Shown: positions 8,497 through 16,956, numbered from the stretch's first letter. The stretch is DNA of 64,000 nucleotides from Burkholderiales bacterium (GCA_026932425.1 JAIXKN010000110.1:18642-82641); one strand, 5' to 3'. The notes: a model not told the origin generated them from the letters alone. Numbers and translations are program-made.

Positions 8497-9414
8497 ATGA
8501 TCACGATGCCCGCCCCGTTGCACCGGGTGCCTGCACCGGCCGACGGCCCGTCCGATCAGGCCAGCGGCCTGCGCCGCCTGTTCTCCGCTCGGCAGCGCCG
8601 CTTGCTGCCGGTCGTGGCGAACCCGTTCGTCGCCGGCGGGCAGGCCGTGCTCGGGCTGCTGTCGGCGGCGCTGGCCGCGCAGGGCCGTCACGTGCTCGTC
8701 GTCGACGCCGCGAGCACGGCACCGGCGCCGCACGAGATGTGCGCGATCGACCTCGCCGCCGGCGTCGAGCACCTGCACGCGCAGATCAGCTACCTGGCCG
8801 CACGCGGGATGCCGCTGGCCCACGTCGACGCGCGCGGCTCGGCTGCAGGTTTCGTCGAAGCGGCCTTCGACGCCGCGCCGAACTGCGAGCTGATGCTGCT
8901 GCACGCCGATCCGGGCGACCTGGCGCGCATGCTCGCCGCCCGGGCCGTGCGTCCCCTGCTGCTGGCCGCCGATGGCGTCGAACCGATCAAGCAGGCCTAC
9001 GCCGGCTGCAAGCTGCTGGTGCAGCGCTGCGCATTGATGCGTTTCGACCTGCTGTTCGTGGCCGGCCGGGAGGGCGCGCGCAGCGAGCTGATCGTCGAGC
9101 GCCTCGCGAGCTGCGCCGACAGCTTCCTCGGCGCGATCGTGCGGGGCGGCGCGGTCGTCGATCCGCTGGACCCGCAGGCGGTGCACGATGCCGCGCTGGC
9201 GCGGATGCTGGCCGCGCAGCTGCACCAGGACGACGTCGGCGCGCCGGCAAGGGCGGGCCGCCGCTTCTTGCCGGCTCCGGGTTCGGCCGAGGACCGATAC
9301 CCCGGCTACCCCGGCTACCCCGGCTCGCATCCGCTCCCCCACTCGCAACCGCACCCGGATTCCATGCATCGGACGGTTGTCGGCGCCGGCGCGCCGGCGC
9401 CGTTCCTGGCCTGA
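8497..9414 (+). CDS. MinD-like flagellar number regulator (FlhG/FleN position), P-loop lost
   Basis: 305 residues from the ATG at 8497 (RBS-like ggggcgaag); a GTG at 8470 overlapping flhF is an alternative start. It lies between flhF and fliA, exactly where flhG/fleN sits in polar flagellates. The core fits a MinD/ParA fold: a strand, then GGQAVLGLLSAALAAQGRHVLVVDA. The position of the deviant Walker A, normally KGGVGKT, reads NPFVAGGQAV, without either lysine. ATP binding of the normal kind is therefore unlikely. The C-terminus has three perfect 9-base repeats (YPGYPGYPG). FlhG normally represses flagellar number together with FlhF; whether this copy keeps that role is open. Confidence 0.7.
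   Translation: MITMPAPLHRVPAPADGPSDQASGLRRLFSARQRRLLPVVANPFVAGGQAVLGLLSAALAAQGRHVLVVDAASTAPAPHEMCAIDLAAGVEHLHAQISYLAARGMPLAHVDARGSAAGFVEAAFDAAPNCELMLLHADPGDLARMLAARAVRPLLLAADGVEPIKQAYAGCKLLVQRCALMRFDLLFVAGREGARSELIVERLASCADSFLGAIVRGGAVVDPLDPQAVHDAALARMLAAQLHQDDVGAPARAGRRFLPAPGSAEDRYPGYPGYPGSHPLPHSQPHPDSMHRTVVGAGAPAPFLA
9298..9324 (+). repeat. Three tandem 9-bp copies (taccccggc) in the MinD-like gene
   Basis: Three exact copies of taccccggc at 9298-9306, 9307-9315 and 9316-9324 encode YPGYPGYPG in the proline-rich tail of the MinD-like protein. The repeat keeps the reading frame, so copy number could vary without truncating the protein. Confidence 0.9.
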
Positions 9415-9441
9415 CCTGCTCCACCCGAGGGCTGCATCACC

Positions 9442-10155
9442 ATGTACACCGCCAAGGGCCAACTCGATACCGGAACGCTGCTCAAGCAATACAGCCCGCT
9501 CGTGCGACGGCTTGCGCACCAGATGATCGCCAAGCTCCCGGCCAACGTCGAACTCGACGATCTCGTCCAGGTCGGCATGATCGGCCTGTCCGACGCGCTG
9601 GCACGCTTCGACGCCAGCCAGGGTGTGCAGTTCGAGACCTTCGCGACCCAGCGCATCCGCGGCGCGATGCTCGACGAGCTGCGCGGCAGCGACTGGATGA
9701 GCCGTGGGGACCGGCGCCAGCAGCGCGCGATCGAGACCGCGGTGCATCGGCTCGAGCAGCGTCTGGGGCGCGCACCCAGCGAGAGCGAGATCGCCGCCGA
9801 GATGGGGCTCCCGCTCAAGGAATACCAGGAGCTCCTGGGCAAGGTGCGCGGCACGCAGCTGATCTATCTCGAGGACATGGGCAGTGACGGCGGCGACGAC
9901 GAGTACCTCGATCGCCACGTCGCCGACGAGGAGGCCGATCCGCTCGGGCGTGTGCAGGACCAGCGCATGCGCCAGGCGCTGGTCGACGCGATCAAGGGCC
10001 TGCCCGAGCGCGAACAGTACGTGATGAGCATGTACTACGAGCAGGACATGATCCTGAAGGAGATCGCCGCGGTGCTCGGTGTCACCGAAAGCCGCGTCTG
10101 CCAGCTGCACAGCCAGGCGATCGCGCGCCTGCGCACGCGGCTGCGCGAGTGGTGA
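9442..10155 (+). CDS. fliA: Flagellar sigma factor FliA (sigma-28)
   Basis: 237 residues, the usual length. Region 2 reads VELDDLVQVGMIGLSDALARFD and FETFATQRIRGAMLDELR. Region 3 spans about 100-150. Region 4 ends with a helix-turn-helix, LKEIAAVLGVTESRVCQLHSQA. FliA directs RNA polymerase to late flagellar and chemotaxis promoters and is held inactive by FlgM (encoded at 14741-15046). It is co-directional with flhF and the MinD-like gene and 27 bases downstream. Promoters that it probably reads are proposed at 15101, 34260, 39013 and, more weakly, 3430. Confidence 0.97.
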   Translation: MYTAKGQLDTGTLLKQYSPLVRRLAHQMIAKLPANVELDDLVQVGMIGLSDALARFDASQGVQFETFATQRIRGAMLDELRGSDWMSRGDRRQQRAIETAVHRLEQRLGRAPSESEIAAEMGLPLKEYQELLGKVRGTQLIYLEDMGSDGGDDEYLDRHVADEEADPLGRVQDQRMRQALVDAIKGLPEREQYVMSMYYEQDMILKEIAAVLGVTESRVCQLHSQAIARLRTRLREW

Positions 10156-10195
10156 GCCCGCCGATGGCTGCGGCCGGCGGCAGGAAGACCGTCCC

Positions 10196-11596
10196 ATGGA
10201 GACAGGAGTCGCGAGCATGCTCAGTCTGATCAGACGCCGACCGTCGCCGGCGGCGATTGCGATGACGGTTGCGGGCGTCCCCGATGAGGGCCAGCCGCCC
10301 GCTGCGGCGATGCCGGACGCGCGCACGCTGGTCGGCGCGTTCAGCGAGCGCGCGAGCCGGATGGGGCAGGATGCCGCCGAAGTGCGCGGCGTGCTGGACG
10401 ACAGCACGCGGCTGGCCCAGGCGCAGGCCGTGGCGCTGCAGGAGCTCGCGGCCGAGGTGCAGCGCCTGCTGCAGAGCCAGCACGCGATCGACGGCGAAGC
10501 GTCGGGTGGGCTGGCGGCCGCGCAGGGTGCGCGCCAGGCGGTGCAGGCACTGGGCGGCGAGGTCAGCGCCATCGTCGAGACGCTGCACCAGGTGGCCGAA
10601 GCGGCCGGCCAGATCACGCAGATCGCGCTGCAGACGCGGCTCGTGGCCTTCAACGCCTCGGTCGAGGCCAAGCGCGCCGGCGAGGCCGGGCGCGGCTTCG
10701 GCGTCGTCGCCGATGCGGTCAAGGACCTGGCTGCGCGGGTGGAGAGCTCGTCCAAGCACATCATGGGCACGGTCGGCACGCTCGAGGAGCGCATTGCGCT
10801 GCTGGCGCGCGAGACGGCGCGACCGCGTGATCGCGGACACAAGCAGGGGCAGGTGCACACCGCGCTCGAGCAGGTCGATGCCGCGATGCACCGCATCGCC
10901 GAGGCCAGTCAGCAGGGCAGCCGGCAGTGCGAACAGCTCGATGCCCGCATGCGCCGGATCGAGTCCGAGATGCAGCGCACCGCAGGTGCGCTCGATTCGG
11001 CGCTGGGCCGTACCGAGACCTTCCTGCAGGTGTCCGAGCACCTGATCGAGGCGGTGGCCGACTGCGGCATCGAGACCGAGGACACACCCTACATCAAGGC
11101 CGCGCAGCAGGCCGCGGCTGAGGTGGCCGCGCTGCTCGAGGACGCGCTGCGCATCGGCACGACCACGGTCGACGACCTGTTCGACGAGCGCTACTCGCTG
11201 GTGCAGGGCAGTTCGCCGCAGCAGCACATGACCCGCTTCACGGCGCTGGCCGAACGGCTCTTTCCGCAGGTGCAGGAGCGGCTGCTCGGGCTTTCCGAGA
11301 AAGTCGTCTTCTGCATCGCCGTCGACCGCAACGGCTACGTGCCCTGTCACAACAGGATCTACAACCAGACGCAGCGCGCCGGCGACATGCTCTGGAACAC
11401 GGCCAACGCGCGCGGCCGGCGGATCTTCAACGACCGCACCGGACTGGCCAGCGCGCGCAATACCCGGCCCTTCCTGCTGCAGACCTATCGCCGCGACATG
11501 GGCGGCGGGCAGTTCACGGTGATGAAGGAGGTGTCGGCACCGATCGAGATCGACGGCCGCCACTGGGGCGGCTTGCGGCTGGCGTACCGCTTCTGA
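10196..11596 (+). CDS. Soluble chemoreceptor-like protein with C-terminal sensor domain
   Basis: 466 residues with no membrane helix. Residues about 40-290 are coiled coil containing a chemoreceptor tip that deviates from the norm: IALQTRLVAFNASVEAKRAGEAGRGF, where most receptors have [17 protein letters not shown]. The C-terminal 130 residues contain FCIAVDRNGYVPCHN, RRIFNDRTG, RDMGGG and HWGGLRLAYRF, a globular domain found at the end of some cytoplasmic receptors and resembling a cache/PAS fold. The ATG at 10196 follows an aggaag site; 10217 is an alternative. It lies 40 bases behind fliA and probably shares its transcript. The ligand is unknown. Confidence 0.8.
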   Translation: METGVASMLSLIRRRPSPAAIAMTVAGVPDEGQPPAAAMPDARTLVGAFSERASRMGQDAAEVRGVLDDSTRLAQAQAVALQELAAEVQRLLQSQHAIDGEASGGLAAAQGARQAVQALGGEVSAIVETLHQVAEAAGQITQIALQTRLVAFNASVEAKRAGEAGRGFGVVADAVKDLAARVESSSKHIMGTVGTLEERIALLARETARPRDRGHKQGQVHTALEQVDAAMHRIAEASQQGSRQCEQLDARMRRIESEMQRTAGALDSALGRTETFLQVSEHLIEAVADCGIETEDTPYIKAAQQAAAEVAALLEDALRIGTTTVDDLFDERYSLVQGSSPQQHMTRFTALAERLFPQVQERLLGLSEKVVFCIAVDRNGYVPCHNRIYNQTQRAGDMLWNTANARGRRIFNDRTGLASARNTRPFLLQTYRRDMGGGQFTVMKEVSAPIEIDGRHWGGLRLAYRF

Positions 11597-11814
11597 CCGC
11601 CTTTCGCCGCGACTTCTGACCGGTGCCTGCGCGAGGCGCCAGCGCCCGGCGTCCCCGCGCAGCGGAACGCGAACGGCCCGGGCGCGCGGCTTGCGTTACG
11701 CTTGCCGAAGGCTGTCGCCGTGACGAACGTCGCGGCAACAGGCATGACACCGCGCGCAAGCGTCATTCACTGCGGGTGCTGCGCAACCTCGCCGGCGCCT
11801 CGCGCATCGACCCC

Positions 11815-12528
11815 ATGAACACCAGCTTTGCGCCCCCGCATCTCGTCGACGACGAACTCGATCTGCTTGCGCAGCTGCTGCCGCTCGCGCGCGGGCTCGA
11901 CATCGTCGAACTCGGCTGCGGCAGCGCGCGCCTGGCGCGCGCGCTGCTGCGTCGCTTCCCGGGCAGTCATGTCACCGGGCTCGAAGTCGACGTCCGCCAA
12001 CACGAGAGGAACCTGGCCGACCCGCAGCCGGGCCTGAACTTCATCGCCGCCGGTGCGCAGGCGATCCCGTGTCCGGACCAGAGCTTCGACCTGGCGCTGA
12101 TGCTCAAGTCGCTGCACCACATCCCTGTCGACGCGATGGATGCCGCGCTGGCCGAAACGCGGCGCGTGCTGCGTCCGCAGGGCTGGCTGTACGTCTCGGA
12201 GCCGATCCATGCCGGCGCGCTCAGCGGGATCACGCGCCTCTTCAATGACGAGCTCGTGGTGCGTGCGCAAGCGCAGGCGGCGCTGGACCGCGCGCTGACG
12301 AGCGCTCGCTGGGAAACGGTGATCGAGCGCAGCTTCGACACTCCGGTGCACTTCCGCGACTTCGCCGACTTCGAGCGCCGCATGATCGACGTCAGCTTCG
12401 CCGAGCGCCACCTCGACGACCAGAGTCGCGCCGCGGTGCGCGCGCGGTTCGAGCCCCATGTCGGCGCGGATGGCGCACGCTTCACGCGGCCGATGTACGT
12501 GCGCCTGCTGCGTCGGCGCGGCAATTGA
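11815..12528 (+). CDS. Class I SAM-dependent methyltransferase
   Basis: 237 residues. Motif I is IVELGCGSARLARAL (about 30-44), the acidic motif II residue follows in VTGLEVD, and FDLALMLKSLHH is the post-motif region, as in UbiE/Methyltransf_11 type enzymes. The substrate cannot be told from sequence. I took the ATG at 11815, since upstream in-frame sequence looks non-coding. It stands alone between the soluble receptor and the antiporter, with a terminator-like hairpin 19 bases behind its stop. Confidence 0.8.
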   Translation: MNTSFAPPHLVDDELDLLAQLLPLARGLDIVELGCGSARLARALLRRFPGSHVTGLEVDVRQHERNLADPQPGLNFIAAGAQAIPCPDQSFDLALMLKSLHHIPVDAMDAALAETRRVLRPQGWLYVSEPIHAGALSGITRLFNDELVVRAQAQAALDRALTSARWETVIERSFDTPVHFRDFADFERRMIDVSFAERHLDDQSRAAVRARFEPHVGADGARFTRPMYVRLLRRRGN

Positions 12529-12546
12529 GCCGGTCCGGGCGCACAA

Positions 12547-12578
12547 GCGCCGGCGGCATGCGGGCCGGCGCGCCTTTT
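12547..12578 (+). terminator. Intrinsic terminator after the methyltransferase gene
   Basis: Perfect 8-bp stem GCGCCGGC (12547-12554) / GCCGGCGC (12564-12571), 9-base loop, then gccTTTT. The T-run ends 17 bases before the antiporter ATG, so it may also act in the antiporter leader. Confidence 0.6.
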
Positions 12579-12595
12579 CCCCCACACTCCCGGGC

Positions 12596-14314
12596 ATGCA
12601 CACCGTCGAGCTCGTCCTCGTCGTCGTCCTGCTGGGGGCGCTGACCGGGATCGTCGCGCGCTATCTGCGCGCGATCCCCTTGCCGCTGATCCAGATCGCG
12701 CTCGGGGCCACGCTCTCCTGGCCGCGACAGGGCCTGCACATCGCTTTCGACCCGGAGCTCTTCCTCGCGCTCTTCATCCCGCCGCTGCTCTTTGCCGACG
12801 GGTGGCGCATCCCGAAGCGCGAATTCTTCGCGCTGCAGGGGCCGATCCTGCGCCTGGCCTTCGGCCTGGTGTTCTTCACGGTGCTTGGCCTGGGCACGCT
12901 GATCCACTGGATGCTGCCCGAAATCCCGCTGGCGGTCGCCTTCGCGCTGGCGGCGGTCGTTTCGCCGACCGACGCGGTCGCGGTGTCGGCGATCACGCGC
13001 AACCTGGGGATGCCGGCGCGGACGATGCACGTGCTGCAGGGCGAATCGCTGCTCAACGACGCTTCGGGCCTCGTCGCGCTGAAGTTCGCCGTGGCCGCAG
13101 TGCTGACCGGGACCTTTTCCTGGGCCGCGGCGGTGCGCGAGTTCCTCTGGATCGCGCTCGGCGGGCTTGCCCTGGGCGCGCTGCTCGGCTGGGGCTTCGC
13201 GACGGCGCGCGAAGCGGTCACGCGCCGTGTCGGCGACGTCGCCGCCACGCAGATGGTGCTGCTGCTCGTGCTGCTGCCGTTTGCCGCCTACCTGCTCTCG
13301 GAGAGCATCGGCGTCTCGGGCATCCTCGCGGCGGTGGCGGCCGGCTTCGCCACCAACTTCGCCGACCTGCGCCGCAGCGCCTTCATCGCCGAGCGCATCC
13401 AGACCGAAGGCGTGTGGACGATGATGGAGTCGGCCTTCAACGGCGCCGTCTTCCTGCTGCTGGGGCTGCAACTGCCGTCGATCGTCGGCAGCACGCTGGA
13501 GGCCGCCGGCGAGTCCTGGTGGCTGCCGGTTGTGCAGGCGCTGGCGATCAGCGTGGGCCTGCTGGGCTTGCGCTGGTTCTGGCTCGCGCTGGGCGTGCGC
13601 CGCAGCCTCTGGCGCGCGCACGAACGCGGTCGCATGGCCGAACATCCCTCGCCCTTGCTGACGCTGGCGGCGACCCTGGCCGGCATCCGCGGTGCCGTGA
13701 CGCTGGCCGGTGCGCTGTCGATCCCGCTGCTGATGGCCGACGGGTCGCCGTTTCCGGGGCGCGACGCGCTCGTCTTCCTCGCCACCGGAACGATCCTGTG
13801 CACGCTCGTGATCGGCAGCATCGGCCTGCCGATGGTGCTGCGCCGCCTGCCGCCGCCCGACGAGTCGTCGCTGGCCCGCGAGGACCGCGAAGCGCGCCTT
13901 GCCGCCTGCCGCGCGGCGATCGCGTTCCTGGCGCAGCCGCCGCAGCAGGCCCGGGACGACGCGCCGACCTGGCGCACGCAGTTTCAGGAGGCCGCCGGCC
14001 GGCTCACACAGGACTACCGCAAGCGCATCGACATGCTCGAGGCGCCCGACGCGGCCCAGACGCCCGAGGCGCAGGCGGAATCCCCCGAGGCGGTGCGCGA
14101 GCGCCGCCGGCGCTATCTGGTGGAGATGGAGCTGCGCCTGCAGGCGCTGCGCGTCGAGCGCGAGGCCCTGTACGCCGAGCGCCACGCGCAGCGCATCAAC
14201 GACGAGGCGCTGCGGGCCCTGGTGGCCGAACTCGACCTGTCGGAAGTCGCGCTGCGCAAGCGCCTGGCGGTGGCCCGGCGCGCCCTCGGGCTGCCGGTGG
14301 GGGAGGGGGATTGA
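12596..14314 (+). CDS. CPA1-family Na+/H+ antiporter
   Basis: 572 residues. Residues 1-400 hold about 12 membrane helices. The ion-binding motif VVSPTDAVAVSAI (about 120-132) has the conserved aspartate, and GESLLNDASGLVALKF (about 150-165) is the second family signature. Residues 410-572 are a cytoplasmic, charged, coiled-coil tail, as in NhaP/NhaK-type proteins. It probably exchanges Na+ or K+ for H+ across the inner membrane. Start at ATG 12596 (MHTVELVLVVVLL), just behind a terminator-like hairpin. Its stop abuts the stop of the convergent flgN gene. Confidence 0.9.
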   Translation: MHTVELVLVVVLLGALTGIVARYLRAIPLPLIQIALGATLSWPRQGLHIAFDPELFLALFIPPLLFADGWRIPKREFFALQGPILRLAFGLVFFTVLGLGTLIHWMLPEIPLAVAFALAAVVSPTDAVAVSAITRNLGMPARTMHVLQGESLLNDASGLVALKFAVAAVLTGTFSWAAAVREFLWIALGGLALGALLGWGFATAREAVTRRVGDVAATQMVLLLVLLPFAAYLLSESIGVSGILAAVAAGFATNFADLRRSAFIAERIQTEGVWTMMESAFNGAVFLLLGLQLPSIVGSTLEAAGESWWLPVVQALAISVGLLGLRWFWLALGVRRSLWRAHERGRMAEHPSPLLTLAATLAGIRGAVTLAGALSIPLLMADGSPFPGRDALVFLATGTILCTLVIGSIGLPMVLRRLPPPDESSLAREDREARLAACRAAIAFLAQPPQQARDDAPTWRTQFQEAAGRLTQDYRKRIDMLEAPDAAQTPEAQAESPEAVRERRRRYLVEMELRLQALRVEREALYAERHAQRINDEALRALVAELDLSEVALRKRLAVARRALGLPVGEGD

Positions 14315-14719
14315 TCAGGCCTGCAGATGGCCCGAAGCGGCTGCTCGGCTGCTGCTGCCCGCCGCGCTGTAGATTCCGCTGCCCACCGGCTCGGGCGGCA
14401 GCAACACGTCGATCGCGCGATCCAGCGACGCCGTGGCGCGCGCCAGCGCTTCCCGCTGGGCGGCCACGCGCCCACCGGCCAGGGCCAGGCGCTGGCGCAG
14501 CGCGGAGGGAACCTCCCCGGTCCTGGCAGCGCGCGTGAACTGCGCGACCGCACGCGCCAGTGCGGAGTGCAGCCGGCCGGCCTGCTCCTCGATGGCCCGC
14601 GCGTCGTTCGCACACAGGGCCTGAGCCAGACCGCCCAGATAGCCTTCCAGTTCGGCCAGCGGCGGCTCGAGGTCGGTCACGCGCTTCAAGGCCTGCAATT
14701 CCTCGGCGGAAGTCAACAT
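14315..14719 (-). CDS. flgN: Flagellar export chaperone FlgN
   Basis: 134 residues, mostly helix, low in similarity to characterised FlgN but of the right size, with the typical heptad-rich middle (LEGYLGGLAQAL, QRLALAGGRVAAQREAL). Position decides the call: it follows flgM, in the flgA-flgM-flgN order known from many proteobacteria. FlgN is the cytoplasmic chaperone for hook-associated proteins FlgK and FlgL, both encoded in this window. ATG at 14719; a GTG directly before it (14722) is possible. It lies 21 bases behind flgM. Confidence 0.75.
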   Translation of the reverse strand: MLTSAEELQALKRVTDLEPPLAELEGYLGGLAQALCANDARAIEEQAGRLHSALARAVAQFTRAARTGEVPSALRQRLALAGGRVAAQREALARATASLDRAIDVLLPPEPVGSGIYSAAGSSSRAAASGHLQA

Positions 14720-14740
14720 CACGGTAGGGTCCGGCGTGGA

Positions 14741-15046
14741 TCAGCGATAGGTGCGCTCGAGCAGCTCGCGGGCGTTGGCGATCAGCTTGTCGGCGATCGC
14801 CTCGGGGTCGATCCGGTAGCTGCCGTCCTTGATCGCCTGGCTGATGCGTTCGACCTTGGCGGCGTCGAAGCCACCGTCGTCGGCGGCCCGTGCCAGCGCC
14901 GACGCCTCGGCCGAGATCGCGACCGGCGTGCCCTTCACGGCCGCGACGCCCGCGCTGCCGTTGCCGTTCGAGGCGGCGCCAGGGGCCTTGCGTTCCGTCA
15001 CGGCTGGCTGGACGGGCGGGGTCTTGTCGAGAGGTCCGATCTTCAT
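14741..15046 (-). CDS. flgM: Anti-sigma-28 factor FlgM
   Basis: 101 residues. It starts MKIGPLDKTPPVQP, the family opening, has a low-complexity disordered middle, and ends with the sigma-binding helices (VERISQAIKDGSYRIDPEAIADKLIANARELLE). FlgM holds FliA inactive until the hook is finished and is then exported. Shine-Dalgarno ggag lies eight bases before the ATG. It is preceded by its own candidate sigma-28 promoter (15101-15128), giving the well-known feedback, in addition to read-through from flgA. Confidence 0.93.
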   Translation of the reverse strand: MKIGPLDKTPPVQPAVTERKAPGAASNGNGSAGVAAVKGTPVAISAEASALARAADDGGFDAAKVERISQAIKDGSYRIDPEAIADKLIANARELLERTYR

Positions 15047-15100
15047 GCTTGACTCCGTGGGAGCGGCTCCGCGGGGGATTTCCCCGTGGACGTGAACGAG

Positions 15101-15128
15101 GTATCGGTCGCGAGCCGCACGGACTTTA
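15101..15128 (-). promoter_or_regulatory. Candidate sigma-28 promoter of flgM
   Basis: On the minus strand TAAA (15125-15128; TAAAGTCC), 16 bases, then ACCGATAC (15101-15108). This matches the flagellar consensus TAAA...GCCGATAA at both boxes, with one more spacer base than I recall for the enterobacterial consensus. The predicted start is about 48 bases before the flgM ATG. Confidence 0.7.
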
Positions 15129-15185
15129 GGGCTCGGCGGCGATTTTCCGTCATGACCCCCAGGATCAGGGGGTCTGCCTCATGGG

Positions 15186-15947
15186 TCACAGTTCGATCTC
15201 CGCGCGACGCTCACCCATCGGAAGGGCGCTGAGGATCCGTCCGGCCTCGGTCCGCAGGCGCACCGGCTTCCCTTCGAACCCGGGCCCCAGGGCCAATGCC
15301 TCGCCGACGACCGTGAAACCCGCGCCCCGCGCCAGGACCTGAACGGTCTCGCCCGCGGCGAACCAGCGCCGCTGGCGAAGATCGTCGCGCCGCACCGCCT
15401 GGCCGGGCTGGAGCGGGCGCGAGAGCGTGCGCCCGAGGAGCTCCGCGGGCTGCGCCGTCGGCGGCTGTGCGGCGGCGGCCCAGTCGACCTCGACGAGTCT
15501 CAGATCCGCAGCGGCGAGGACGGTGCCGGCGGGCAGGGCACGCGCGGCGACGAGTGCCGGCGCGTGAACCTGCACGGTCACCGGCAGCCAGACCTGCCAG
15601 GGCCGTTGTCCCTGAACGCAGCGCAGGCCGACCCGGGTTCGCCCCCACAGCGGGCCCTGGGGCAGCCGCGGTTCCATGCGCTCGCAGGGCGCCAGGCGCA
15701 GGCGCGGGTCGAGCCGGCCGACCTGCACGACCACGCGTGGCGCCGCGGTCGGCGTGCGGCCGATGCGCGTGCGTGCCGCGTCGCCGATCCGCGCCGCGTG
15801 TTCCTGCAGCAGCGACTGCATCTGTGCTGCAAGCTCGCCCTCGATCGCCGGCGCGTCGGCCGCTGCCCCAGCGGCGGCGGGATGGGCACAGAGCGTGCCG
15901 AGGATCAGGCAGGCGCAGGCAAGGACAGGGGAAAAGACTCTTCTCAC
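15186..15947 (-). CDS. flgA: Flagellar P-ring chaperone FlgA
   Basis: 253 residues from the GTG at 15947. A signal peptide (SPVLACACLILGTLCAHPAAAG) directs it to the periplasm, where FlgA helps FlgI assemble the P ring. The SAF-type domain is clear in the C-terminal half: ARALPAGTVLAAADLRLVEVDW, LLGRTLSRPLQPGQAVRRDDL, then FTVVGEALALGPGFEGKPVRLR. The frame is open to 16067, but the upstream residues do not look like a flagellar secretory protein, so GTG at 15947 is preferred. It is divergent from flgB and first of flgA-flgM-flgN. Confidence 0.88.
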   Translation of the reverse strand: MRRVFSPVLACACLILGTLCAHPAAAGAAADAPAIEGELAAQMQSLLQEHAARIGDAARTRIGRTPTAAPRVVVQVGRLDPRLRLAPCERMEPRLPQGPLWGRTRVGLRCVQGQRPWQVWLPVTVQVHAPALVAARALPAGTVLAAADLRLVEVDWAAAAQPPTAQPAELLGRTLSRPLQPGQAVRRDDLRQRRWFAAGETVQVLARGAGFTVVGEALALGPGFEGKPVRLRTEAGRILSALPMGERRAEIEL

Positions 15948-16084
15948 GCCTTGCACTCTAGGCGCGGCGCGATCGATCGGGAGGCCGGAAATGCCGCTGC
16001 TTGAGCCCTCTGTTTGTGGCCTTGACCTCGTCCCGACGCTTCGAGAATGCCCGCAATGCCGGTCCATCCCTTCGGGAGCCCGTG
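15948..16084. promoter_or_regulatory. Divergent flgA / flgB promoter region
   Basis: 137 bases between the starts of flgA and flgB, which must carry the promoters of both operons. I see no sigma-28 match and no clear GG-N10-GC sigma-54 element here, so early/middle-class control by another activator is likely. No operator could be assigned. Confidence 0.4.
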
Positions 16085-16498
16085 ATGATCAACCGCCTGA
16101 CCGATGCCCTCGACCTCCAGGCGCAGGCCTTGAGCCTGCGCTCCGAGCGCCAGCGCCTGATCGCCAGCAACATCGCCAACGCCGATACCCCGGGCTACCT
16201 CGCGCGGGACTTCGACTTTGCCCAGGCGCTGCGCGCGGCCAGCGGCGGCGCCGGTCGTTTTCGTCTGGCCGAAAACGCGGGGCTGGCGCGGACGTCCGCC
16301 ACCCGAGCGGGCGGCGGCCCGCCGCCGCTGCGATATGCCGCGGCGTCGCAGACCAATCTGGACGGCAACTCGGTCGACATGGACCGCGAGCGCGCCTCCT
16401 TCGTCGACAACGCGCTCAGGTACGAGAGCACGCTGCGCTTCATCAGCGGCAACGTGAAAGCCATGCTGGACGTCATGCGGCCGCACACCGGCGGCTGA
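16085..16498 (+). CDS. flgB: Flagellar proximal rod protein FlgB
   Basis: 137 residues. It opens with MINRLTDALDLQAQAL and has the rod-protein signature LIASNIANADTPGYLARDFDF. The C-terminal helix ends VKAMLDVMRPHTGG. FlgB forms part of the proximal rod in the periplasm. Start at ATG 16085 with gggagcc upstream; the longer frame from 16001 lacks family similarity. First gene of the flgBCDEFGHIJKL operon. Confidence 0.95.
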   Translation: MINRLTDALDLQAQALSLRSERQRLIASNIANADTPGYLARDFDFAQALRAASGGAGRFRLAENAGLARTSATRAGGGPPPLRYAAASQTNLDGNSVDMDRERASFVDNALRYESTLRFISGNVKAMLDVMRPHTGG

Positions 16499-16533
16499 TC
16501 GCGTGCACCGCACGCACGCACAGGAGACGCATC

Positions 16534-16956
16534 ATGAGCATGTTCCGCATTTTCGAGGTCGCCGGCAGCGCGGTCAGCGCGCAGAGCCAGCGGCTGAACG
16601 TCGTCGCCTCCAACCTCGCCAACGCCGACACGGTGGCCGGCCCCGACGGCCAGGCCTACAAGGCGCGCCAGGTCGTGTTCCAGACGGTGCTGATGGGCGC
16701 GCGCGAGCAGCCCGAGGCCGCGGCAGGGGTGCGCGTGAGCACGATCCGCGAGGACGAGACGCCCGGGCGGCGCGTGCATGACCCCAAGCATCCGAGCGCC
16801 GACGCCGAGGGCTACGTCACCTACAGCAACGTCAACGCGATCGAGGAGATGGTCAACATGATCTCGGCTTCGCGTTCCTACCAGAACGGCATCGAGGTCA
16901 TGAACACCGCGCGCAGCCTCCTGCAGAAGACGCTGCAGATGGGCCAGCAGGCCTGA
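16534..16956 (+). CDS. flgC: Flagellar proximal rod protein FlgC
   Basis: 140 residues. Opens MSMFRIFEVAGSAVSAQSQRL and contains VVASNLANADTVAGPDG, the rod-family motif. The C-terminus (EEMVNMISASRSYQNGIEVMNTARSLLQKTL) is the conserved coiled-coil partner of the N-terminal helix. The protein is a proximal rod subunit. A strong ribosome site, caggag, precedes the ATG by seven bases. The gap from flgB is 35 bases. Confidence 0.97.
   Translation: MSMFRIFEVAGSAVSAQSQRLNVVASNLANADTVAGPDGQAYKARQVVFQTVLMGAREQPEAAAGVRVSTIREDETPGRRVHDPKHPSADAEGYVTYSNVNAIEEMVNMISASRSYQNGIEVMNTARSLLQKTLQMGQQA

Noticed and set aside
9293..9300. ACCGATAC, identical to the flgM -10 box, inside the MinD-like gene before fliA
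   Set aside because: The bases 16 upstream are ggct, with no -35 resemblance, and it lies in the coding repeat region.
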